Source: Candidatus Woesearchaeota archaeon
GTDB lineage: Archaea > Nanobdellota > Nanobdellia > Woesearchaeales > GW2011-AR9
Direction of reading: 5' to 3'
Length of the DNA: 64,000 bases
NCBI GenBank assembly: GCA_018696595.1
Contig: JABHQW010000003.1
Location: 62,001-126,000, forward strand
How positions within the stretch are numbered: position 1 is the first letter of the stretch; the number at the start of each line of letters is the position of its first letter. Shown here one piece after another: positions 31,546-40,093 of the stretch. The position numbers and the translations under genes were made by a program. The notes beneath the pieces were generated by a model. It saw only the letters and a program-made list of their open reading frames with translations, was not told where the DNA came from and made no database searches.

Positions 31546-34377
31546 ATGGAAAAAGTTACAGAAAAAATAAACAGAACTCATCCCTTACTTGAAGAGCTAA
31601 GTGAAAAACAACAAGGCGCAGTTCTAAATCAAAATAATAGATTGCTTGTTTTAGCCGGCGCTGGTTCTGGTAAAACAAAAACTTTAATTCAAAGGATTAT
31701 ATATCTTATGTTTGAAAGTCAAGTTAAATCAAAAAATATTCTTGCAATTACATTTACAAAAAATGCAGCAAATGAAATGACTGATCGATTAATTTTAGCT
31801 GCTGATAATTCGGGTAATTATCGAAAAATAATCTTTAATAAAAAAGTATCTAAAGCACAAAAAGATAACACAAGACAAGAATATCTTAGAAAGTATCCTT
31901 GGATTAGAAATATTACTGTAAAGACTTTTCATAGTTTATGTTATTCTATTATGAGAAATCATGGAAATCCTGAATTTGATAATAAATTCAAGTTATTAAT
32001 TGATAAAATTGACGAAGAAGATATTGAAAATAGGCATAAAGCGAAAGAAACACAAAGTGAAATAATTAAAGATATAATTGTAAAAAAATGTGAAGACATT
32101 GAATTCTTGTTAACTCTTAAAAGATATATTCTTGATTTTTATGTAGATAAATTAAAAACTTATCAAAACAAACCTGGTTTTGTTGATTATAAAAAACCTT
32201 TTACAACTTTAAAAGGTGAGAAAGTTAGATCAAAATCTGAAAGATATATTGCTGATTGGTGTTATAGGCATAATATTGATTATGTCTATGAACCTACAAT
32301 CAATCTAAAAGATTTTGATTTTAGGCCAGATTTTTTTATTCCAGAGATTAATACTTATATTGAACATGTTAGTAATTTAAGCAAAGGGATGAAAAATAAA
32401 GAAGAACAATTTAAGTTAACAAATCATACTTTATTCAAAACTTACGAACATATGACACTTGATATAAATAAATTCTACGAAGCTCTTGACAGAATCGTTT
32501 TTGGAAAAATTGATAAGAAAATATCAAGAATGACTGCATTAAGATTCGAAGAAGAATTTAGTGGTTATCACGATAAATTAATTCCTTATACACATTATGT
32601 AAAAAGTGCAATTGATAAAATTAAAGTCTCTAATTACAACATTACGGAAATAATGAAAACTGCTTCAGGAAACCCCCATGACCGGGTTAAAGTATTTTAC
32701 GAATTATTCCAACCTATTTTTGAAGAATATACTAAGTATTGTACTAAAATGTCTTACTTAGATTTTAATGATTTATTAATTAGATCAGTCCAACTTTTGA
32801 ATAATAATAAAGAAGTAAAAACATATTATCAAAAGTTATTCCAACATGTTTTAGTGGATGAGTTCCAAGATGTAAATAACATTCAAGTTCAACTATTAAA
32901 TGAACTTATTAACGGAGGAACTCAGTTGTTTTGTGTGGGAGATGATTGGCAAAGTATATACGGTTTTAGAGGTTCTGAAGTTGAATACATTGTTAATTTT
33001 AAAAAATATTTTCCTGGTTCTGAGATTGTTAAGTTAAATATTAATTATAGAAGTAATGACGTTATTGTAAATGCAAGTAATGAAGTTATTAAAAAAAACA
33101 AATTTAAATTAGATAAAGAAATTAGGTCATTAAACTCATCTGGGAAAAAAATATATCTTTATTGTTCAAAGCGTGAAGAAGAAGATGGTGTTGAAACAGT
33201 TGTTAAAAAAGTTAAACAACTTTATGAAGCAGGTTATAGTAGAGAAGATATTTTAATACTTTATAGAAGAAGTGGAATATATGGGCCTTACTTCCAAAGA
33301 TTTAGAGAATTAGGCATTAAAGTTCAAGCTAAAACCATACATGCTTCAAAAGGCCTAGAAGCAAAAATTGTTTTCATCATAGGTCTTAAAGATGGGTGGG
33401 GCGGATTTCCAAATGTTTGGGAAGATGACCTTATTTTTCAAATTATTAAGAAAACCAACTATGAGTTATTAATGGAAGAAGAAAGAAGACTTTTCTATGT
33501 TGCATTAACTAGAGCAAAAGATGAATTATTTCTAATTTCAGAACAGGGAAATGAATCTATTTTTGTTGAAGATATACCTGGCGAATTTGTTGACAGAGAA
33601 AACTTTCTAATATTAAACATAGAAAAACCTAAAACAAACATTTGTAAATCATGTAATGAAGAATTAAAAATAATCTTTAATTACTGCCCACATTGTGGAA
33701 AAGAAATTATTGAAGAGATTGATAAAAAAGTAGAAACTAAAACGTTTAATACTAAAAAGTTAAAAGAAATCAAACAAGAACACCCTATGGCTTATGAATT
33801 ATGGGATGAAAAACAAGAAGAAATGTTAATAGAATTATTTGACAAGAAAAAGTCTGTTTCCGAGATTTCTGAGATGATGCAAAGAAAACCAGGAGGGATA
33901 AAAGCTAGATTAATAAAATTAGGCTTAATAGAATCCAATAACTCAGAATTAAAAACTGTGAAAAATAAGATTGTAAATGATTTAACTAAAGTAGAATTTA
34001 ATGAAGATGGAAGTTTAAAATTACCACAAAATATTCTTGCAATGAAAGAAAATGAGAAAAACAGTATTATTCTCAGAAGAGTTCAAATCAATACAAATAA
34101 TCCGGCAATAGCTAATTTGAGAATTGAGTTTCCAGAAGAAATTAAAAATCCAAATAAAATAACCTCTTATTATAATGAAATTAAAGATAGAAAATATCCA
34201 TCTGTAGACCACATTATTAAACAAACTGATAAGAAAACATTTATTATTGAAGTGAATCAAGGAACCACATTTATGTACTCTTTACTGGATCATTTACTTG
34301 AATGTTTTAAATCTAAACTTGAGATAGAAAATAACGTTGTCGTAAAAGGTACTTGGGACAAATTTGATTCTGATTAA
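31546..34377 (+). CDS. UvrD/Rep-family helicase with nuclease-like insertion, zinc ribbon and C-terminal HTH-like domain
   Basis: 943 aa SF1A helicase. Motif I is LVLAGAGSGKTKTLIQR (~33-48), motif Ia ILAITFTKNAANEM, motif II VLVDEFQDVN (~435), then VGDDWQSIYGFRGS and YVALTRAKDELFL. Inserted in domain 1B (~225-290) is a PD-(D/E)xK-like module (SKSERYIADWC, FRPDFFIPEINTYIEHVS). Residues ~700-720 hold a zinc ribbon (CKSCNEE...CPHCGKE). Residues ~745-787 hold an HTH-like unit shared with the RecQ of this island, and a further ~130-aa tail follows. First gene of the defence island; role probably nucleic-acid processing. Confidence 0.88.
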   Translation: MEKVTEKINRTHPLLEELSEKQQGAVLNQNNRLLVLAGAGSGKTKTLIQRIIYLMFESQVKSKNILAITFTKNAANEMTDRLILAADNSGNYRKIIFNKKVSKAQKDNTRQEYLRKYPWIRNITVKTFHSLCYSIMRNHGNPEFDNKFKLLIDKIDEEDIENRHKAKETQSEIIKDIIVKKCEDIEFLLTLKRYILDFYVDKLKTYQNKPGFVDYKKPFTTLKGEKVRSKSERYIADWCYRHNIDYVYEPTINLKDFDFRPDFFIPEINTYIEHVSNLSKGMKNKEEQFKLTNHTLFKTYEHMTLDINKFYEALDRIVFGKIDKKISRMTALRFEEEFSGYHDKLIPYTHYVKSAIDKIKVSNYNITEIMKTASGNPHDRVKVFYELFQPIFEEYTKYCTKMSYLDFNDLLIRSVQLLNNNKEVKTYYQKLFQHVLVDEFQDVNNIQVQLLNELINGGTQLFCVGDDWQSIYGFRGSEVEYIVNFKKYFPGSEIVKLNINYRSNDVIVNASNEVIKKNKFKLDKEIRSLNSSGKKIYLYCSKREEEDGVETVVKKVKQLYEAGYSREDILILYRRSGIYGPYFQRFRELGIKVQAKTIHASKGLEAKIVFIIGLKDGWGGFPNVWEDDLIFQIIKKTNYELLMEEERRLFYVALTRAKDELFLISEQGNESIFVEDIPGEFVDRENFLILNIEKPKTNICKSCNEELKIIFNYCPHCGKEIIEEIDKKVETKTFNTKKLKEIKQEHPMAYELWDEKQEEMLIELFDKKKSVSEISEMMQRKPGGIKARLIKLGLIESNNSELKTVKNKIVNDLTKVEFNEDGSLKLPQNILAMKENEKNSIILRRVQINTNNPAIANLRIEFPEEIKNPNKITSYYNEIKDRKYPSVDHIIKQTDKKTFIIEVNQGTTFMYSLLDHLLECFKSKLEIENNVVVKGTWDKFDSD

Positions 34378-34449
34378 ACTAGGCCATTTATTCCAATAAG
34401 AATATTTCTATCAACAAATTATTTAAATAAGAATATTCTCCCTCTTAAT

Positions 34450-34803
34450 ATGAACCAAAAATTATACGAACAAGCAAAAAAGAATATCATTAAAGAAAGA
34501 GAAGAAGATCTTAAAGAAGAGATCAAAGAAGAGTACAAAGCTTTACTCTTTGAATCACAGAAACTTGTTGCTGATAAAGAAATGATGCTTCATTTGAAAT
34601 CGTTGTTAAAGAAAGCAAAGAAGTTGCCTGTTAGATCTATGGGAGAGAACTATTCTGTAAACCATCTCAAAGGAAAGATTATGACGATGATTGAGGAAGG
34701 GAAGTATCATAAGAGAGAGTTGAGAGAGATTGAAGGGAGAGTCGAAGAGAAGTTGAATCCGAAAGAGAATGTGAATGTTGTGATGAAAGGGATTGTTGGA
34801 TAG
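34450..34803 (+). CDS. Hypothetical coiled-coil protein, 117 aa
   Basis: Highly charged, helical. The first 45 residues (KNIIKEREEDLKEEIKEEYK) are coiled-coil-like. No family recognised. TATA-like TTATTTAAATAAG precedes the ATG by about 22-30 nt, so it is probably its own leaderless transcript. Confidence 0.55.
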   Translation: MNQKLYEQAKKNIIKEREEDLKEEIKEEYKALLFESQKLVADKEMMLHLKSLLKKAKKLPVRSMGENYSVNHLKGKIMTMIEEGKYHKRELREIEGRVEEKLNPKENVNVVMKGIVG

Positions 34804-34847
34804 AAAAGTATAAATAAATCAAGTAAGAGAGATTCTTTAAAGAAATT

Positions 34848-35855
34848 TTATTGATTCAAAGTTTTATCAATTAACTTTTCTCCCCAAAAGATCTTATCAT
34901 AATGAAATCTAATAAACTCATCATTTATATCTGTTCTTTCATAAACTAAATCTTTATCATTATAATTGTTATTTGGATCACTATGTATTATTTTCTTAGT
35001 CACTGGATTTATCGCTATAGACCCGTAATCAAATTCAGCATGATGATATGGACAGAGAATTATTATATTCTCTTTTACGTCTGGACCATTGTACTCGCCA
35101 CCAAGAGGTTTCAAGTGATGCCCTTCTGCATAATATTTAGAGTTTTCCAACAATATTCTTTTTCCACAAACTTGACATTTCCAATTAAAATTAGATTTTA
35201 TTCCCCTTACAAGAGCTGTATCTCTAACAATCCTTGAAGTTATAACCTCAATTCTTCCAGGACTGGTGTAATCCGGATAGGGGGGTTCGTTCACAGTAGG
35301 AACTTGAGAGTTCTCATTTCTAAATTGTACAATGAAATTAAGGCTTTCTGAGAAATCATCAAAGAGATCATATAATACAGGAGGAACTTTTGCAAAATAT
35401 TTTTGAGATACTCGCAAATCTCCCCCAGTGGGATATTCAACATAGAACATGCCTTCTTTATTTTCATGTAATATTTCTCTAAGTGAAGAATTATATTCTC
35501 TGAAGAAAGATCCAATAGTTGGAGGGGAGATTAAATTATTAAATTGACCAAGATTAATTCTTTGATAAGGAGACATGTTTGTCCATCTTTCGGGCCTAGG
35601 TGGTTCATCAATGGTTTGAATTAATGGTGTCACAACCATAGAAACGCCAGCCCAAACATATCCCTCATCAGACTTTAATAAATGAATAATGATATCACCA
35701 ACTTGAACCTCTTTCATGATTTTCCATGCTTCTGAACCGCCCCTGTCTTTTACCGGACTCCACAAGCAACTCCCAAATTCCCACCCAGAACCACCGTGAG
35801 CTGGATTTGTAATTTCAAGGAATACAGATTGGCCTTCTTTTAATTTAGGTAACAT
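34848..35855 (-). CDS. EVE-like/HNH endonuclease, candidate type IV restriction enzyme
   Basis: 335 aa. The first ~150 residues (VFLEITNPAHGGSGWEFGSC, LWSP, VGDIIIHLLKSDEGYVWAGV) resemble EVE/PUA-like modified-base readers. The C-terminus is HNH: CQVCGKRILLENSK, then AEGHHLKPLGGEYNGPD and IIILCPYHHAEFD, with zinc Cys and catalytic His. EVE-HNH enzymes are known to cut DNA with modified cytosine. A sulfur-binding domain is not visible. It lies inside a DNA-modification island, so it must tolerate host phosphorothioate if it is active. Confidence 0.7.
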   Translation of the reverse strand: MLPKLKEGQSVFLEITNPAHGGSGWEFGSCLWSPVKDRGGSEAWKIMKEVQVGDIIIHLLKSDEGYVWAGVSMVVTPLIQTIDEPPRPERWTNMSPYQRINLGQFNNLISPPTIGSFFREYNSSLREILHENKEGMFYVEYPTGGDLRVSQKYFAKVPPVLYDLFDDFSESLNFIVQFRNENSQVPTVNEPPYPDYTSPGRIEVITSRIVRDTALVRGIKSNFNWKCQVCGKRILLENSKYYAEGHHLKPLGGEYNGPDVKENIIILCPYHHAEFDYGSIAINPVTKKIIHSDPNNNYNDKDLVYERTDINDEFIRFHYDKIFWGEKLIDKTLNQ

Positions 35856-35941
35856 AGAATTAAATAATGAGCACTGATATATATTATTTATGTTTTAATA
35901 TATTCTTTAGAAGCATTTGTGAGATCTAGTTTTTAGTGTAT

Positions 35942-36238
35942 TTATTTTGACAACAAATACTTTTTATCTCCAACCTTTTGAAACACTAATTGATCTATAG
36001 GTTTTAAGTTAATTTTATTCTTTAAATCCTGATTTAACTTGATAATATGAGATTTAAATTTAGTTTTTAGATAACAGGTGTATTCAATATTATCAAATAT
36101 AAAAGTTAATTCACAATCTTCATGAGGAAAATGTTTTTTGTTACTTTCTCCCACCCGTAACTGTCCTTTTTCTCTATCGATACGAGTGATATGGTTATCT
36201 TTACCCTCCGTATCAGGGATATAAAATGGTTGAGTCAT
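35942..36238 (-). CDS. Hypothetical protein, 98 aa
   Basis: Not recognised. Mixed alpha/beta, one Cys pair (EDCELTF, YTCYLK). It lies 87 nt upstream of the EVE-HNH gene on the same strand and could be a partner or antidote; that is speculation. The TATA-like element for it is shared with the divergent cassette region. Confidence 0.5.
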   Translation of the reverse strand: MTQPFYIPDTEGKDNHITRIDREKGQLRVGESNKKHFPHEDCELTFIFDNIEYTCYLKTKFKSHIIKLNQDLKNKINLKPIDQLVFQKVGDKKYLLSK

Positions 36239-36339
36239 ATTTTAAAAAGTATTTTAAGTTTATATAAATCTTCCGACCATCGTAAATAAGTGATGAGATA
36301 TGAATCAATGATATTTAGAAATTAAAAAAACATCAATAA

Positions 36340-36371
36340 GTTTTTATAAAAGTAACCAAAATAGAATAAAA
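36340..36371 (+). promoter_or_regulatory. Promoter of the cassette upstream of dnd
   Basis: TTTTTATAAAAG near 36341-36351 is a TATA box 20-28 nt before the ATG at 36371, giving an essentially leaderless mRNA. Confidence 0.55.
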
Positions 36372-37789
36372 TGTCATTAAATGTACTTGAAGATCTTAAA
36401 GAAGTTTACAAATTAATATATAAATTGCTAATTTTTCCTGAATCTGATTGGAAAACTAAGATTTATGCTTCTACAGCTATGGCTTATCTCATAAATCCTT
36501 ATGATGTTATTCCCGAAGCAGAAAAAGGAAGTGAAGGTTATATTGATGATTTATATCTTTGTTTGTTAGTTTTAAAAGATTTGTCATTGTATAGAAAGGA
36601 TCTTATTGAAATAGCCAATGATAATAGATTAGATATTCAAGAATTTGTTGAACAAAAATTGATTATTTGTAAAAACGAGTTATGCGAAAAAACTAAACTG
36701 ATTGAAAAAGTTTCTGGTTATGATTCTCTGGAAAGATTTGATATTAGAAATTCACAAGTAGATTCCAAAATATCATCACAACTTGAACAGAACTCAACAA
36801 TTCTAGGAACAATTGCATTCTTTTATGATGAACTTTTAAATGTTCAAAAAACCTATGAAGAAAGAAGAGGTATGAACAAAAGAGGACCCCCTATAAGAAA
36901 AGGTTTAGGAAGAAAGATGGATCTTCCTTATGCATACCACCACACATTCTTAGAATTAAAAGAATCTAATCTTTTTTTTGATCTTAATAGGGTCTGTTTA
37001 CAATTTAACAAAAGTGAAGAATTAAAGCTTAAGATTGATTCTAATAATTCAACAGAAGATTTATTTATGAATTACGAGGACAACTTAAAAAATTTTAATG
37101 AAGATGTAGAATATTATAAAATCATTAAATTTGCTCATCCATTATTTAAAACATTATGTAATATTTCTAATGACTCCGATTGTAGTTGGCAAATCAAACA
37201 TGAAATCAATTCAGCGTTGGCTTATTTTTCATTAGTTGATGATGTTATTGATGACACTATAGAGTCTGGTCTTGGTTATGTTGATGATATTTTTGTTGCA
37301 TCATTTGTTTTATTTGATATTGCTGAAAAAGATTTTCATCTTTTAAACAGAAATTTAGACTCTGGTTTAAGTATTACAACAATTAAAAACTTATTTGAAA
37401 GATCAAGTGAAATTATTGATAATGATTTGAGTCAAATAATTAATTTACTAGGTTTAAGGGGATTAATGTCATTTTTTGATTTAAATCAACCAAATAACAC
37501 TAATGTTTGTATTATTTCCAATCATGGTTCTAATTATAAAAAGATTTTGAATAGTTTAATTAAGCTATATTTTGTTCCAGAACTTAGTTTTGACAAGAAA
37601 TCAAACATATCAGAATACATTAAAGAAATTAATAAAAGTTTATCTGGAGATCAATTATTAAAATTAAATAAGTTTATTGAAATAGCAGAAAACAGTTGTT
37701 ATAATAAAAACATACAACAAGAATTTGAAAACAAAGAACATGAAGAGATCAGATTATTAATACTTAAACATAAAATATTATCAAGCTAA
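36371..37789 (+). CDS. Double DUF1232 (YkvA-like) protein of the phosphorothioation cassette
   Basis: 472 aa. Two DUF1232-like units: WKTKIYASTAMAYLINPYDVIPEA...YIDDLYLCLLVLKDLS (~27-75) and a divergent copy IKHEINSALAYFSLVDDVIDDTI...GYVDDIFVASFVLFDIA (~275-320). The C-terminal ~20 residues (EHEEIRLLILKHKIL) recur in the minus-strand protein at 48624. DUF1232 folds are found in membrane-near and defence proteins, with no settled function. It starts an operon; the next gene begins 1 nt after its stop. Confidence 0.7.
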   Translation: MSLNVLEDLKEVYKLIYKLLIFPESDWKTKIYASTAMAYLINPYDVIPEAEKGSEGYIDDLYLCLLVLKDLSLYRKDLIEIANDNRLDIQEFVEQKLIICKNELCEKTKLIEKVSGYDSLERFDIRNSQVDSKISSQLEQNSTILGTIAFFYDELLNVQKTYEERRGMNKRGPPIRKGLGRKMDLPYAYHHTFLELKESNLFFDLNRVCLQFNKSEELKLKIDSNNSTEDLFMNYEDNLKNFNEDVEYYKIIKFAHPLFKTLCNISNDSDCSWQIKHEINSALAYFSLVDDVIDDTIESGLGYVDDIFVASFVLFDIAEKDFHLLNRNLDSGLSITTIKNLFERSSEIIDNDLSQIINLLGLRGLMSFFDLNQPNNTNVCIISNHGSNYKKILNSLIKLYFVPELSFDKKSNISEYIKEINKSLSGDQLLKLNKFIEIAENSCYNKNIQQEFENKEHEEIRLLILKHKILSS

Positions 37790-37790
37790 A

Positions 37791-39917
37791 ATGGAAAACA
37801 AATCGTTTAAAGAAATAGATGAACAAATTAAAGACACTTACTATAATTCAGAAGACAATCCCATTAAAAATTTTATGATTCCTGTTCTAAAGTGTTCTAA
37901 AATATATCGCCGCGAAACATACAGTTTTAATGCAGCTATATTTTCTTTGATTAGTGATGCTTTAGTTGATGTGTTTGAAAATGATTGTAAAATCCAGTAT
38001 ATTGTTGGCATGGAAATTAACGAAAAACATGAATTAGCAATTGAAAAAGGACTAGAAGATGAAGTAGGTCTTATTGAAAAACATTTAATTAATGATTTTG
38101 GGGACATTGAAAAATTTGTTGAAAAATTAAATAGTAAATATGAAAAAGAAAAAATAGAGAATAGGTTAAGAATGCTTAGTCTGATGATCTCAAAAGGAAT
38201 TTTAGAGATTAAAGTAGGATTTAAATGTAAAAGGGGAAAACCATTAGACCCTCGTTGGGCAAAATTCCACCCCAAAGTTATGATTTTTACTGATTTTGAA
38301 GGAAACTCAATTGTTACAAATGGATCACCTAATGAGAGCGAAGGTGGTGGAGACCGTAATGAAGAAGCATTTGATGTATTCAAAAGTTGGGACATTGGAT
38401 CCAAAAAATGGTTTGATAGACATTGGGCAAAGTTTGATGAATTTTGGGATAATACTAAGGAAAACGTAAAGACTATTGAAGTAAGTAAATTAATTGAAAG
38501 TAATGTTCTTAGAAAATATAGAAGTAGATCCAAAACTAAAGGAGAAATGATCAATATTGAAAAAGATTTAAACAAGCTGTTGGAAATGGAAAAAAAGGTG
38601 GATCAAACTGAAGAAAATATCCCTAAAGAATCAGGAGAGATAGAATTACGACATTACCAAAATGAGATTATTGATAATTGGTTTAAAGAAGACTCTAAAG
38701 GAATTTATGCACTTTGTACAGGAGCAGGTAAAAGTATTACTGCTATTCGCACTATTAAAAGATTATTGAAAAATCATCCTAAAACCATTACAATTATTGT
38801 TGCACCATATATCCCCCTTTGTGAACAATGGATACAAGTTTTAAAAACTGAGAATATAACCCCATTAATGGCATATAAGTCAATGGAATTATGGTATAAA
38901 TCATTAAAACATAAATTACTTTCATTTCAAATGGGTGGAACTGATTCGATATTTATTATCACAACAAATAAAACATACTCTAGTGATGAATTTCAAAATT
39001 TATTGAATAATTATTGGAAAAATTGTTTTTTAATAATCGATGAGTGCCATCATTTTGCTAGTACAACATACAGATCAACATTAAATGAGAGAATACAATT
39101 TAGGCTAGGTCTTTCAGCAACCCCGGAAAATGAGATGGACAGAGAGGGAAACATGGTGTTATATCGTTTTTTTAAGAAAAATATACCTCCTGAATATTCT
39201 TTAAAAGATGCTATCATTGAAGGTTACTTAAACAGATATGATTATTATCCAATAATTAATGAACTTGATGATCAAGAAAATGAAAATTTTGAGGAAATAA
39301 CTTTAAGAATATTAGCTGCTAAAAAAGATGGTGACTTTAAAAAAGTTGAAACCATATCTAAAGAAAGAGATGTTCTAATAGATACTTCGAAAACAAAAAT
39401 CCCAAATCTTTCAAGACTATTAGATCAGATTGAAGATTTATCACATTCGTTAATTTATTGTTCTGGAACTAAACAATTAGAACAAGTTTCAAGACTATTA
39501 AAGGAAAAAGGAATAAATTTTGGAAAAATTACTTCTGATGAAACCGCAAAAGAAAGATATAATATGATCGATCAATTTAAAAAAGGATTTATTAAACTTC
39601 TTTTGAGCATAAGAATACTTGATGAAGGTATAGATATTCCAGCAATTAAAACTGCAATGATATTAAAAAGTTCAGCAAGATCTCGACAAGCAATTCAGAG
39701 AAGGGGAAGATGTTTAAGATTATTAAAAGATGAATTTGGAGAGATAATTGATAAAAATGCTAGAATTTACGACTTTGTCACTTTGCCAAGGTCAAAATTA
39801 GATGTGGTTAAAGAATCATATGGTCTTGAAATAAAACGAATAATGGAATTCGTAACTTTATCAAACAATTCAAAAGAAGCAGAAAAGATTATAAAAGATC
39901 ACTTCCCTTATGTTTAA
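37791..39917 (+). CDS. PLD-like nuclease domain fused to SF2 helicase
   Basis: 708 aa. N-terminal phospholipase-D-like domain: HPKVMIF at ~160 and TNGSPNESEGGG...NEEAFDVF, the H-x-K...N...E pattern, probably nuclease or DNA-binding. The helicase half begins near 285 (LRHYQNEIIDNWF): Walker A CTGAGKSITAI ~308, DECHHFAS ~417, LGLSATPENEMD, then the second RecA domain with SLIYCSGTKQLE, DEGIDIPAIKTAMIL and QRRGRCLRLL. PLD-helicase fusions occur in restriction and defence systems. Translation is likely coupled to the DUF1232 gene. Confidence 0.88.
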   Translation: MENKSFKEIDEQIKDTYYNSEDNPIKNFMIPVLKCSKIYRRETYSFNAAIFSLISDALVDVFENDCKIQYIVGMEINEKHELAIEKGLEDEVGLIEKHLINDFGDIEKFVEKLNSKYEKEKIENRLRMLSLMISKGILEIKVGFKCKRGKPLDPRWAKFHPKVMIFTDFEGNSIVTNGSPNESEGGGDRNEEAFDVFKSWDIGSKKWFDRHWAKFDEFWDNTKENVKTIEVSKLIESNVLRKYRSRSKTKGEMINIEKDLNKLLEMEKKVDQTEENIPKESGEIELRHYQNEIIDNWFKEDSKGIYALCTGAGKSITAIRTIKRLLKNHPKTITIIVAPYIPLCEQWIQVLKTENITPLMAYKSMELWYKSLKHKLLSFQMGGTDSIFIITTNKTYSSDEFQNLLNNYWKNCFLIIDECHHFASTTYRSTLNERIQFRLGLSATPENEMDREGNMVLYRFFKKNIPPEYSLKDAIIEGYLNRYDYYPIINELDDQENENFEEITLRILAAKKDGDFKKVETISKERDVLIDTSKTKIPNLSRLLDQIEDLSHSLIYCSGTKQLEQVSRLLKEKGINFGKITSDETAKERYNMIDQFKKGFIKLLLSIRILDEGIDIPAIKTAMILKSSARSRQAIQRRGRCLRLLKDEFGEIIDKNARIYDFVTLPRSKLDVVKESYGLEIKRIMEFVTLSNNSKEAEKIIKDHFPYV

Positions 39918-39922
39918 ATAAA

Positions 39923-40093
39923 ATGAAAGAAATTAAAAACATATTAGAGAATATGAAATGTCCTGAGGAGAATCAGATTTTACTTATTGAAACACTTAAG
40001 AGTTGTAAATATCATAGATCTGATAAGAATAATAAAGAAATAATCTTACAAATATATTCTACACTTAATAAATTGATGAAAAATGAAAATTAA
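39923..40093 (+). CDS. Small 56-aa protein in the cassette
   Basis: Starts 6 nt after the helicase stop and overlaps the start of the ATPase gene by 11 nt, so it fits a translationally coupled operon. Sequence begins MKEIKNILENMKCPEENQ and ends STLNKLMKNEN; helical with two Cys. No family recognised. Shorter than common length cut-offs, so easily missed. Confidence 0.55.
   Translation: MKEIKNILENMKCPEENQILLIETLKSCKYHRSDKNNKEIILQIYSTLNKLMKNEN

Noticed and set aside
37841-38575. A 244-aa minus-strand frame
   Set aside because: Antisense to the PLD-helicase; Ser/Phe/Leu-rich, with no recognisable motif.
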